Source of the DNA: Bacteroidaceae bacterium
GTDB lineage: Bacteria > Bacteroidota > Bacteroidia > Bacteroidales > Bacteroidaceae
NCBI GenBank assembly: GCA_017961965.1
Contig: JAGCWG010000496.1
Span: forward strand, 1 to 11,467
Reading direction: 5' to 3'
Length of the DNA: 11,467 bases
In this document: piece by piece, positions 1 through 5,479 of the stretch
Layout: each line of letters starts with the position of its first letter
Position numbering within the stretch: the first letter of the stretch is position 1
Position numbers and translations under genes: made by a program
Notes under the pieces: generated by a model
The model's input: only the letters and a program-made list of their open reading frames with translations
The model's database searches: none
Told to the model about the DNA's origin: nothing

Positions 1-130
1 ATTATTTTAACAATCCTTGCACCGCCTACTGCGCATCTTAAACATCTAAAAACAATCGAGTAGGAGTCACTACACTAATTTAATATAAGCGCTGAACCTA
101 CATCATAAATCAATACAATCATTATAAAAA

Positions 131-138
131 TAATTTTG
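131..138 (+). promoter_or_regulatory. Possible Bacteroidota -7 box (TAATTTTG, followed by CA)
   Basis: The octamer TAATTTTG fits the Bacteroidota sigma consensus TAnnTTTG exactly and is followed by CA, as is common for these promoters. No TTG is seen 19-21 bases upstream, so the -33 element is missing or degenerate. A transcript starting near 144 would run straight into the hairpin at 164-196. One half of a promoter in AT-rich DNA is weak evidence. Confidence 0.3.
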
Positions 139-163
139 CACACCTACTTATAAATACGATTTG

Positions 164-196
164 CACCCATATCTCTCGTTCATGGAGATATGGGTG
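164..196. terminator. Perfect 12-bp hairpin, terminator-like
   Basis: CACCCATATCTC (164-175) is the exact reverse complement of GAGATATGGGTG (185-196), with a 9-base loop. The stem is followed on the + strand by TTCTGC, a poor U-tract, and no T-run follows on the - strand either. It could terminate a gene to the left of the window, insulate the dapF promoter, or be the 3' end of a short RNA started at the -7-like box 131-138. The structure is certain from sequence; the role is inferred. Confidence 0.6.
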
Positions 197-383
197 TTCT
201 GCATATAAATATACTGACATACACCCTAAGAACAAAGATTTACCATTTTGCACAAATAAACACAATCATAAAATCAAAATACTTGAAAAACATTATTTAT
301 ATTGACTTTTTGTTACAAATAACAGTAAAAGCACTGCATTTTATAATTATTTACGCTTATATTAGAAAAAAAGTAAATAATTA

Positions 384-415
384 TTTGGTAGAAATATTAA
401 AATGTCATACTTTTG
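384..415 (+). promoter_or_regulatory. dapF promoter, Bacteroidota sigma type
   Basis: TTTG at 384-387 is followed after 20 bases by TACTTTTG at 408-415, which matches the TTTG-N19-21-TAnnTTTG consensus of the Bacteroidota primary sigma factor; the -7 box continues into CA as usual. Transcription would start near 420, giving a leader of about 180 nt before the dapF ATG. It is the best promoter match in the window and probably also serves dapL, since no comparable match is seen between dapF and dapL. Confidence 0.7.
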
Positions 416-495
416 CAGCGAAATAAAGAAATAAGTCAACAAATAAAGTATATACATAGCAATATGATTATACAATATAAAAGAATATTACATAT

Positions 496-531
496 ATGAC
501 ACAACACAAAATGACACGATGCAAAGTGTGA
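496..531 (+). CDS. Possible 11-codon leader ORF in the dapF 5' UTR
   Basis: ATG at 496 opens a frame MTQHKMTRCKV ending at TGA 529-531. It is made from the first two and a half units of the leader repeat and lies downstream of the proposed start of transcription. It has two lysines and one threonine, too few to suggest classical attenuation. It is more probably a by-product of the repeat than a working leader peptide. Confidence 0.15.
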   Translation: MTQHKMTRCKV

Positions 532-596
532 CACGACAGAGTATAACACAGCACAAAGTACTACACGACAAAAAAGGTTTGACACAACACAAATAA
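497..596 (+). repeat. Six imperfect TGACACRACACAAA-like units in the dapF leader
   Basis: Units begin at 497, 512, 529, 544, 561 and 580, that is every 15-19 bases. All keep an ACAC core, and most keep a following RAC/RCA and an A-run. The first and last share an exact 14-base match (497-510 and 580-593). The last unit ends just before the dapF start codon, where the other genes of this window also carry A/C-rich ACACAA-type sequence. The array lies wholly within the predicted 5' UTR. A role in translation or RNA stability is inference. Confidence 0.65.
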
Positions 597-600
597 TAAT

Positions 601-1401
601 ATGGCGCAACAAATACACTTCACTAAGATGCACGGATGTGGCAACAACTACATTTACGTCTATCTGCCAGACAATCCGATAGAGAATCTGCCAGAGGCAT
701 CAATCAAATGGAGTAGGCAGCATTTCGGCATCGGTAGTGACGGTCTTATCACCATCGAAAAGAGTAAGGTGGCAGACTTCAAGATGCGAATCTTCAACAA
801 CGACGGTTCTGAAGCCATGATGTGTGGCAACGGAGTAAGATGTTGCGGTAAGTTCGTAAGAGACCATCACTTGACAGAGAAGAGTGAAGTAACGTTCGAG
901 ACACTTGCTGGAATAAAGACCTTACAACTGTATGAAGGCGAGGATGGCAAGGTGAACAGAGCAAGAGTTGACATGGGCAAGCCAGTGATAGACGAGAGTC
1001 TGACGATGGTTGACGGCTGGCAAGGCACCTCAGTATCAATGGGCAATCCACATTATGTTATATTCGTGGATGATGTCAATGAAATCGACCTTGAGGATGT
1101 AGGACCTAAACTTGAGCACAACAAGGCATTCCCAAACAGATGCAACATAGAGTTTGCGACCATCCTTCCTGACGGAAAGATAAGGATGAGAGTATGGGAA
1201 CGTGGTTCGGGCATCACGATGGCATGCGGTACAGGCGCATGTGCCACATCGGTTGCAGCAACACATACTCAGGGAATGAGCAACACAAACACAATCATAA
1301 TGGACGGCGGTTCGCTTACTATTGAATGGAATAAGGAAGATGGTCACATCTATATGACAGGACCAGCAGAGACGGTGTTTGAGGGGGTAATTGAGAATTG
1401 A
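601..1401 (+). CDS. dapF: Diaminopimelate epimerase DapF
   Basis: Cytoplasmic, cofactor-free epimerase that converts LL-diaminopimelate to meso-diaminopimelate, the last step before lysine and the cross-linking residue of the peptidoglycan stem. The 266-residue length is normal. The two catalytic cysteines are visible: Cys75 in MMCGNGVRCC and Cys209 in MACGTGACA, preceded by the substrate-binding Glu-Arg (200-201, ERGSG). MGNPH at 147-151 and the N-terminal MHGCGNNY (10-17) are family motifs; the usual GND is GNN here (Asn16 for Asp), the only unusual motif residue noted. The start at 601 gives the usual short N-terminus before the FTKMHG strand and follows an ACACAA-rich leader without a Shine-Dalgarno site. 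The last codons (VIEN and stop) fall inside a heptad repeat. dapL, encoding the preceding enzyme of the pathway, lies downstream, so co-transcription is likely. Confidence 0.97.
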   Translation: MAQQIHFTKMHGCGNNYIYVYLPDNPIENLPEASIKWSRQHFGIGSDGLITIEKSKVADFKMRIFNNDGSEAMMCGNGVRCCGKFVRDHHLTEKSEVTFETLAGIKTLQLYEGEDGKVNRARVDMGKPVIDESLTMVDGWQGTSVSMGNPHYVIFVDDVNEIDLEDVGPKLEHNKAFPNRCNIEFATILPDGKIRMRVWERGSGITMACGTGACATSVAATHTQGMSNTNTIIMDGGSLTIEWNKEDGHIYMTGPAETVFEGVIEN

Positions 1402-1481
1402 TAATTGATAATTGACAATTGATAATTGGGAATTAACAATTAACATGCTTCGCAATTGACAATTGAGAATTGACAATTGAA
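1389..1481. repeat. Heptad tandem repeat (AATTGAY, 12 units) overlapping the dapF stop
   Basis: Eight consecutive 7-bp units run from 1389 to 1444 (AATTGAG, AATTGAT twice, AATTGAC, AATTGAT, AATTGGG, AATTAAC twice). A 9-base spacer, ATGCTTCGC, follows, then four more units from 1454 to 1481 (AATTGAC, AATTGAG, AATTGAC, AATTGAA). Each unit has a self-complementary AATT, and TGC-TTC-GCA (1446-1454) can form a small hairpin at the spacer, so the RNA could fold weakly on itself. The first unit and part of the second encode the last dapF residues and stop codon. It looks like slippage-prone DNA or the core of a dispersed intergenic repeat. Confidence 0.85.
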
Positions 1482-1577
1482 ACCAAACACCATAAAAAGT
1501 AACAACAGATAATTCATGCCTGCCATAATGGAAAAAGCTACATGACGCAGACACAATATAATATAGAATCCAACAAC

Positions 1578-2801
1578 ATGGCACAGATAAATGAGAACTT
1601 TCTAAAGCTTGCACCAAGCTATCTCTTCAGCGATATTGCCAAGAGGGTAAGCGCATACAAGGAAGCTAATCCTCACAAAAGCATCATACGATTAGGCATT
1701 GGCGATGTGACACGCCCTCTTGCCCCTGCAGTAATAGAAGCTATGCATAAGGCTGTAGATGAGATGGCAAATGGCGATACATTCCGTGGTTATGGTCCTG
1801 AGCAGGGTTATGACTTCCTTCGCAAGGCAATCGTTGAGAATGACTTCAAGGCTCGTGGCATTGACATCAGCATGGATGAGGTGTTTGTTAATGATGGAGC
1901 AAAGAGCGATACTGGTAACATAGGTGATATTCTCGGCCTCAACAATGCAATATGCATGACTGACCCTATCTATCCAGTGTATGTGGACAGCAACACCATG
2001 GCAGGAAGAAATAACATCGTATTCAGTCCATGCAACAAGGAGAATGGTTTCGTAGCAGAGCTTCCTAAGGAGAAGGTTGATGTCATCTATCGCTGCTATC
2101 CTAATAATCCTACGGGTACGGTAATCACAATGGAACAGTTGACCAAATGGGTTGACTACGCACTCAGGAATGATGCTATCATCATGTACGATGCCGCATA
2201 CGAGGCTTATATTCAAGACAACGACATCCCTCATTCTATATATGAGATTCCTGGTGCTAAGAAGTGCGCCATCGAGTTCCACTCATACAGTAAGACAGCA
2301 GGTTTTACAGGAGTGAGATGTGGTTACACTATCGTACCACTCGACCTTGAGGTAGCTAAGGCAAGCGACGGCAGCAAGGTACAACTCAACAAACTTTGGT
2401 TGCGTCGTCAGTGTACCAAGTTTAACGGTACAAGCTACATCACTCAGAGAGCAGCAGAAGCAATATATACTCCAGAAGGTAAGGAACAGATTAAGAAAAC
2501 AATCGCTTACTATATGGATAATGCCCGTATCATGCGAGAGGCTTTCAAGGCTATGGGGCTTGAGGTATTCGGAGGTGAGAATGCTCCTTACGTATGGGTA
2601 AAGACTCCAAATGGTATGACAAGCTGGGAGTTCTTCGACAAATTGCTTACAGAGGCTAACGTAGTTGGTACTCCTGGTGTTGGCTTCGGCAAGGCAGGTG
2701 AGGGCTATTTCCGCTTCACTGCTTTCGGAAAGAAAGAGGATTGTATATTGGCAATCGAAAGAATACAGAAAGCGTTAAGCGTTGAAACAATTCACAATTA
2801 A
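1578..2801 (+). CDS. dapL: LL-diaminopimelate aminotransferase DapL
   Basis: PLP-dependent class I/II aminotransferase that makes LL-diaminopimelate directly from tetrahydrodipicolinate using glutamate as amino donor, bypassing the succinyl or acetyl steps of DapD/C/E. Counting from the ATG at 1578 the product has 407 residues, close to the family's roughly 410. Visible motifs are IGDVTRPL near 41-48, [10 protein letters not shown] (69-78), the cofactor-binding GAKSDTGN (107-114), YPNNPTG (174-180), YDAAYEAY with Asp205 and Tyr208, the Schiff-base lysine Lys239 in [12 protein letters not shown] with Arg247, and the carboxylate-binding arginine Arg379 in GYFRFTAFG. An in-frame ATG at 1542 would add 12 residues; I prefer 1578 because [17 protein letters not shown] matches the usual N-terminus. 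It lies between dapF and the glutamate-producing genes, fitting its use of glutamate. Confidence 0.96.
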   Translation: MAQINENFLKLAPSYLFSDIAKRVSAYKEANPHKSIIRLGIGDVTRPLAPAVIEAMHKAVDEMANGDTFRGYGPEQGYDFLRKAIVENDFKARGIDISMDEVFVNDGAKSDTGNIGDILGLNNAICMTDPIYPVYVDSNTMAGRNNIVFSPCNKENGFVAELPKEKVDVIYRCYPNNPTGTVITMEQLTKWVDYALRNDAIIMYDAAYEAYIQDNDIPHSIYEIPGAKKCAIEFHSYSKTAGFTGVRCGYTIVPLDLEVAKASDGSKVQLNKLWLRRQCTKFNGTSYITQRAAEAIYTPEGKEQIKKTIAYYMDNARIMREAFKAMGLEVFGGENAPYVWVKTPNGMTSWEFFDKLLTEANVVGTPGVGFGKAGEGYFRFTAFGKKEDCILAIERIQKALSVETIHN

Positions 2802-2805
2802 TGTA

Positions 2806-2829
2806 GCGTTTCAAGTAAACGATAAACGC
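2806..2829. repeat. Small inverted repeat between dapL and glnN
   Basis: GCGTTT (2806-2811) can pair with AAACGC (2824-2829) across a 12-base loop. The second half of GCGTTT plus the following bases, GTTTCAA (2808-2814), can instead pair with TTGAAAC (2782-2788) at the end of dapL. An A-run, not a T-run, follows, so it is not an obvious + strand terminator. It could be an operator or an mRNA structure before glnN. Short AT-rich pairings like these are often chance. Confidence 0.3.
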
Positions 2830-2874
2830 AAAATATTAAAAAAAAGATCATAAACATTGTAACACAAACATATT

Positions 2875-5064
2875 ATGGCAGCAAAGTTAAGACTTCAGGT
2901 CGTTGACGAGGCATTCAAGCGTCGTCCAGTATTAGTGGAGACTCCAAAGGAGCGTCCAAGTGAGTATTTCGGTAAGTATGTATTCAACAAGCAGAAGATG
3001 TTCAAGTATCTCCCTGCTAAGGTCTATAAGAAGATGTGTGACGTCATCGACAATGGCGCACCTTTCGACCGCACCATCGCTGATGCAGTGGCTGAGGGTA
3101 TCAAGACTTGGGCAATGGAGCTTGGCGTTACTCACTATACTCACTGGTTCCAGCCTCTTACTGAGGGTACAGCAGAGAAGCATGACGGCTTCGTGGAGCA
3201 TGACTGGAAAGGCGGAATGGTCGAAGAGTTTGAAGGCAAGCTTCTCGTACAGCAGGAGCCAGACGCAAGTTCATTCCCTAATGGTGGTATCCGCTCTACT
3301 TTCGAGGCACGCGGTTACTCAGCATGGGATCCAACCTCACCAGTATTCGTCATTGGTGACACTCTGATGATTCCAACTATCTTCATCTCTTACACAGGTG
3401 AGGCTCTCGACTACAAGGTACCATTGAAGAAGGCTCTCTTTGCTGTCGATAAGGCAGCAACAGCCGTTGCACAGTACTTCAACCCAGATGTTACAAAGGT
3501 TGTGAGCAACCTCGGATGGGAGCAGGAATACTTCCTCGTTGATGAGGCTCTCTATGCAGCACGTCCAGACCTCGTGATGACAGGTCGTACGCTCATGGGA
3601 CATGACTCAGCAAAGAACCAGCAGATGGACGACCACTACTTCGGTAGCATCCCTGCACGTGTTGAGGAGTTCATGAAGGATATAGAGATTCAGGCTCTTG
3701 AACTTGGTATCCCTTGCAAGACTCGTCACAATGAGGTTGCACCTAACCAGTTTGAGCTTGCACCAATCTTCGAAGAGACAAACCTCGCCGTTGACCACAA
3801 CATGCTCATGATGTCTATCATGAAGCGCGTAGCTCGCAAGCATGGATTCCGTTGCCTTCTCCACGAGAAGCCATTCAAGGGAGTCAACGGTAGCGGTAAG
3901 CACAACAACTGGTCACTCTCTACTAACACTGGTATTCTCCTCCATGCCCCAGGCAAGACAGATATCGACAACCTCCGTTTCGTTACATTCATCGTTGAGA
4001 CTCTCAAGGGTGTATATGACCACAACGGACTTCTCAAGGCATCTATCATGAGTGCTACTAACGCTCATCGTCTTGGTGCTAACGAGGCACCTCCAGCAAT
4101 CATATCTTCATTCCTCGGAAAGACTGTTACCGACCTCCTCGAGCATGTGGAGAAGGCTGACGAGGACGCTCTCTCTGTGGCAGGCAAGACTGCATTCAAG
4201 CTTGACCTCCCATCATTCCCAGAGCTTCTCATCGACAATACAGACCGTAACCGTACTTCTCCATTCGCATTCACAGGTAACCGCTTCGAGTTCCGTGCCG
4301 TTGGTTCTGAGGCTAACTGCGCAAGCGCAATGCTCACACTCAACTCAGCAGTTGCAGAGGCACTCATCGACTTCAAGACTCGTGTTGATGCACTCATCGG
4401 TAAGGGCGAGGCTAAGGAGAGCGCAATCCTCAAGGTGGTACGCGAGGACATCAAGTACATCAAGCCAATCATCTTCAACGGCAACGGCTACGGCGACGAG
4501 TGGAAGGCTGAGGCTAAGAAGCGTGGCCTCGACTGCGAGACAAGTGCTCCTATCATCTTCGACAACTACCTCAAGGAGTCAAGCATCAAGATGTTCGAGA
4601 AGACTAACGTCATGACTAAGTTCGAACTTGAGGCTCGTAACGAAATCAAGTGGGAGACTTACACTAAGAAGATTCAGATTGAGAGCCGTATCTTTGGCGA
4701 CCTCTGTCTCAACCATATCATCCCTGTTGTCACTAAGTATCAGTCAATGCTTATCGACAACGTGAGCAAGGTGATGAGCATCTTTGCAGGCGAGAAGGCT
4801 CACAAGATTAGCAAGGAGAACCTCTTCATCATCGAGAAGATCAGCGAGCACGAGTCATTCATCATCGAGAACGTAGAGAAGATGGTTGAGGCACGCAAGG
4901 CAGCTAACAAGATTGAGAGTGAGCGTGAGAAGGCTATAGCTTACCACGACACAGTAGCTCCACTCCTTGAGGAAATCCGCTACCACGTTGACAAGCTTGA
5001 GACTATCGTTGACGATGAGGCTTGGCCACTTCCTAAGTACCGTGAGCTTCTCTTCATCCGATAA
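2875..5064 (+). CDS. glnN: Glutamine synthetase type III (GSIII, GlnN)
   Basis: ATP-dependent ligase joining ammonium to glutamate to give glutamine, the ammonium-capture step of the GS-GOGAT cycle. At 729 residues it has the length typical of GSIII, much longer than GSI or GSII. GSIII signatures include NGGIRSTFEARGYSAWDPTSP (136-156). The catalytic core shows EQEYFL (216-221), the metal- and glutamate-binding NEVAPNQFE (286-294), VNGSGKHNNWSLS (337-349) and the nucleotide-binding DRNRTSPFAFTGNRFEFR (457-474). The tail is largely helical and ends in the conserved WPLPKYRELLF. The start at 2875 follows an A/C-rich leader (ACACAAACA at 2862-2870) with no Shine-Dalgarno site. Codon use is strongly biased toward CTC, ATC, AAC and AAG, suggesting high expression. 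No adenylylation-type regulation should be assumed for this class. A strong hairpin follows the stop. Confidence 0.98.
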   Translation: MAAKLRLQVVDEAFKRRPVLVETPKERPSEYFGKYVFNKQKMFKYLPAKVYKKMCDVIDNGAPFDRTIADAVAEGIKTWAMELGVTHYTHWFQPLTEGTAEKHDGFVEHDWKGGMVEEFEGKLLVQQEPDASSFPNGGIRSTFEARGYSAWDPTSPVFVIGDTLMIPTIFISYTGEALDYKVPLKKALFAVDKAATAVAQYFNPDVTKVVSNLGWEQEYFLVDEALYAARPDLVMTGRTLMGHDSAKNQQMDDHYFGSIPARVEEFMKDIEIQALELGIPCKTRHNEVAPNQFELAPIFEETNLAVDHNMLMMSIMKRVARKHGFRCLLHEKPFKGVNGSGKHNNWSLSTNTGILLHAPGKTDIDNLRFVTFIVETLKGVYDHNGLLKASIMSATNAHRLGANEAPPAIISSFLGKTVTDLLEHVEKADEDALSVAGKTAFKLDLPSFPELLIDNTDRNRTSPFAFTGNRFEFRAVGSEANCASAMLTLNSAVAEALIDFKTRVDALIGKGEAKESAILKVVREDIKYIKPIIFNGNGYGDEWKAEAKKRGLDCETSAPIIFDNYLKESSIKMFEKTNVMTKFELEARNEIKWETYTKKIQIESRIFGDLCLNHIIPVVTKYQSMLIDNVSKVMSIFAGEKAHKISKENLFIIEKISEHESFIIENVEKMVEARKAANKIESEREKAIAYHDTVAPLLEEIRYHVDKLETIVDDEAWPLPKYRELLFIR

Positions 5065-5074
5065 GGTAACTATC

Positions 5075-5124
5075 ATACATTCATTCCTCGGTGGAGGCAT
5101 GGCTTCCACCGAGGATGGATGTAT
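5075..5124 (+). terminator. Long hairpin after glnN, probable terminator or processing site
   Basis: CCTCGGTGGAGGC (5086-5098) pairs with GCTTCCACCGAGG (5102-5114) around an ATG loop, giving 13 pairs with one G-T wobble. The stem extends outward through 5075-5084 against 5115-5124 with one wobble and one bulged T (5085), about 23 pairs in all. It starts 10 bases after the glnN stop. The downstream sequence (ATCAAATATAGG) has no clear U-tract, so factor-independent termination is not assured; protection of the glnN mRNA 3' end is an alternative. Confidence 0.7.
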
Positions 5125-5133
5125 AATCAAATA

Positions 5134-5224
5134 TAGGTTTCATTTCAAACCGATTCTAGGTTTCGTTTCAAACAAAACCTAGATTTCGTTCAAACAAAAC
5201 ATAGATTTCGTTTCAACAATTACG
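5134..5224. repeat. Four tandem 22-23 bp units (TAGRTTTCGTTTCAAAC...)
   Basis: Units start at 5134, 5157, 5180 and 5202. Each opens with TAGG/TAGA followed by TTTCRTTTCAAAC; the third has lost one T and the fourth diverges after TTTCAAC. The first two can form small hairpins (GGTTT with AAACC in unit 1, AGGTTT with AAACCT in unit 2). The block separates the glnN hairpin from the gltB leader. The units directly abut, which excludes a CRISPR array, and no coding frame is sensible. It is a candidate protein-binding array or simple slippage product. Confidence 0.8.
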
Positions 5225-5228
5225 AGGT

Positions 5229-5313
5229 AATCGTTTTTAACGAAGACGCGTATTCGCTTATAATGAACACGCGTGTTGGTTTCAACGAACACACGTATTC
5301 ATTTGCAATAAAC
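5229..5313. repeat. Two 30-bp imperfect direct repeats, 45 bp apart
   Basis: The segments 5239-5268 and 5284-5313 agree at 23 of 30 positions by hand alignment, sharing AACGAA, CGTATTC and a closing A-rich AAC. The similarity reaches a little upstream of each copy (GTTTTTAAC versus GGTTTCAAC). TTTCAAC links this block in sequence to the 22-23 bp repeat before it. The second copy contains the proposed gltB -7 box; the first copy has TTCGCTTA at the matching place and so lacks it. Confidence 0.6.
5276..5305 (+). promoter_or_regulatory. Candidate gltBD promoter
   Basis: TTG at 5276-5278 is followed after 19 bases by TTCATTTG at 5298-5305, one base off TAnnTTTG, then CA. Spacing is right for the Bacteroidota sigma factor. 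A transcript would begin near 5312 and carry a leader of about 168 nt containing the structured GC-rich segment 5321-5413. Nothing better is seen in the 415-bp gap. A promoter is expected here because a strong hairpin separates gltB from glnN. Confidence 0.45.
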
Positions 5314-5320
5314 ATAGACA

Positions 5321-5413
5321 ATGGTCACCCATCCGTTTCGGGACGCACTGGTAAATGGAACAGGGTGACGGTCGGCAGTCGGAACACACTGGGGCAACCC
5401 ACTTGCACCCGAC
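5321..5413 (+). promoter_or_regulatory. GC-rich structured leader ahead of gltB, candidate cis-regulatory RNA
   Basis: This segment is visibly richer in G+C than the AT-rich DNA on both sides and is full of complementary pieces. GTCACCC (5324-5330) pairs with GGGTGAC (5363-5369) around an inner CCG-TTT-CGG hairpin (5333-5341). GTCGG (5378-5382) pairs with CCGAC (5409-5413), enclosing TGGG-GCAA-CCCA (5390-5401), a stem with a GNRA-type loop. GGGTG (5363-5367) could instead pair with CACCC (5406-5410), and a second GTCGG (5371-5375) competes for CCGAC, so two alternative folds are possible. No T-run follows, which would favour control of translation or stability over termination. I recognise no known riboswitch class. 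Structure was assigned by eye only. Confidence 0.45.
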
Positions 5414-5479
5414 ACAAGGAAATCATCATAACAGAAGATAGTAAACATTATTAAGGTTTTACGAAAATAAAACACAACA

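Larger units (their letters stand above)
1..380. other. AT-rich intergenic stretch without a convincing gene
   Basis: No credible coding region is seen on either strand. An open frame from 190 to 426 encodes a lysine-, isoleucine- and tyrosine-rich peptide with no recognisable motif; it starts inside the arm of a hairpin and runs through the dapF promoter, so I treat it as chance. The main contents are a -7-like box at 131-138 and the strong hairpin at 164-196, described separately. The upstream gene, if any, ends before the window. Confidence 0.6.

Noticed and set aside
190..426. 78-codon open frame on the + strand upstream of dapF
   Set aside because: It starts inside the arm of a perfect hairpin, runs through the best promoter in the window, and has an amino-acid make-up (K, I, Y, N) expected of translated AT-rich non-coding DNA.
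436..633. 65-codon hydrophobic-looking frame on the - strand
   Set aside because: Its Cys/Val/Leu/His-rich sequence is the reverse translation of the ACAC leader repeats, and it overlaps the dapF start.
1542..1577. Upstream in-frame ATG of dapL
   Set aside because: The 12 extra residues ([12 protein letters not shown]) do not resemble the family N-terminus; the ATG at 1578 gives the expected [11 protein letters not shown] beginning.
1036..1617. 193-codon frame on the - strand across the dapF 3' end and heptad repeat
   Set aside because: Its middle part, a repeated SQLSIVNYQLSI-like stretch, is simply the heptad repeat translated; the rest is opposite dapF and dapL coding sequence.
2837..2845. 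A-run after the small inverted repeat before glnN as a terminator
   Set aside because: It is A-rich on the + strand, where a U-tract would be needed for dapL termination, and no - strand gene ends here.
4052..4615. 187-codon serine/threonine-rich frame inside glnN
   Set aside because: Out-of-frame shadow of the strongly codon-biased glnN; the serine richness comes from reading CTC/ATC-type codons in another frame.
5134..5224. Possible CRISPR array
   Set aside because: The 22-23 bp units abut one another with no spacers and are imperfect, and no cas gene is present.
5263..5454. 63-codon frame in the glnN-gltB gap, possible small protein or leader peptide
   Set aside because: It begins inside one repeat, crosses the candidate promoter and the structured leader, has no recognisable motif, and no ribosome site or ACACAA-type sequence precedes it. 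RNA structure explains the region better, though a peptide is not excluded.
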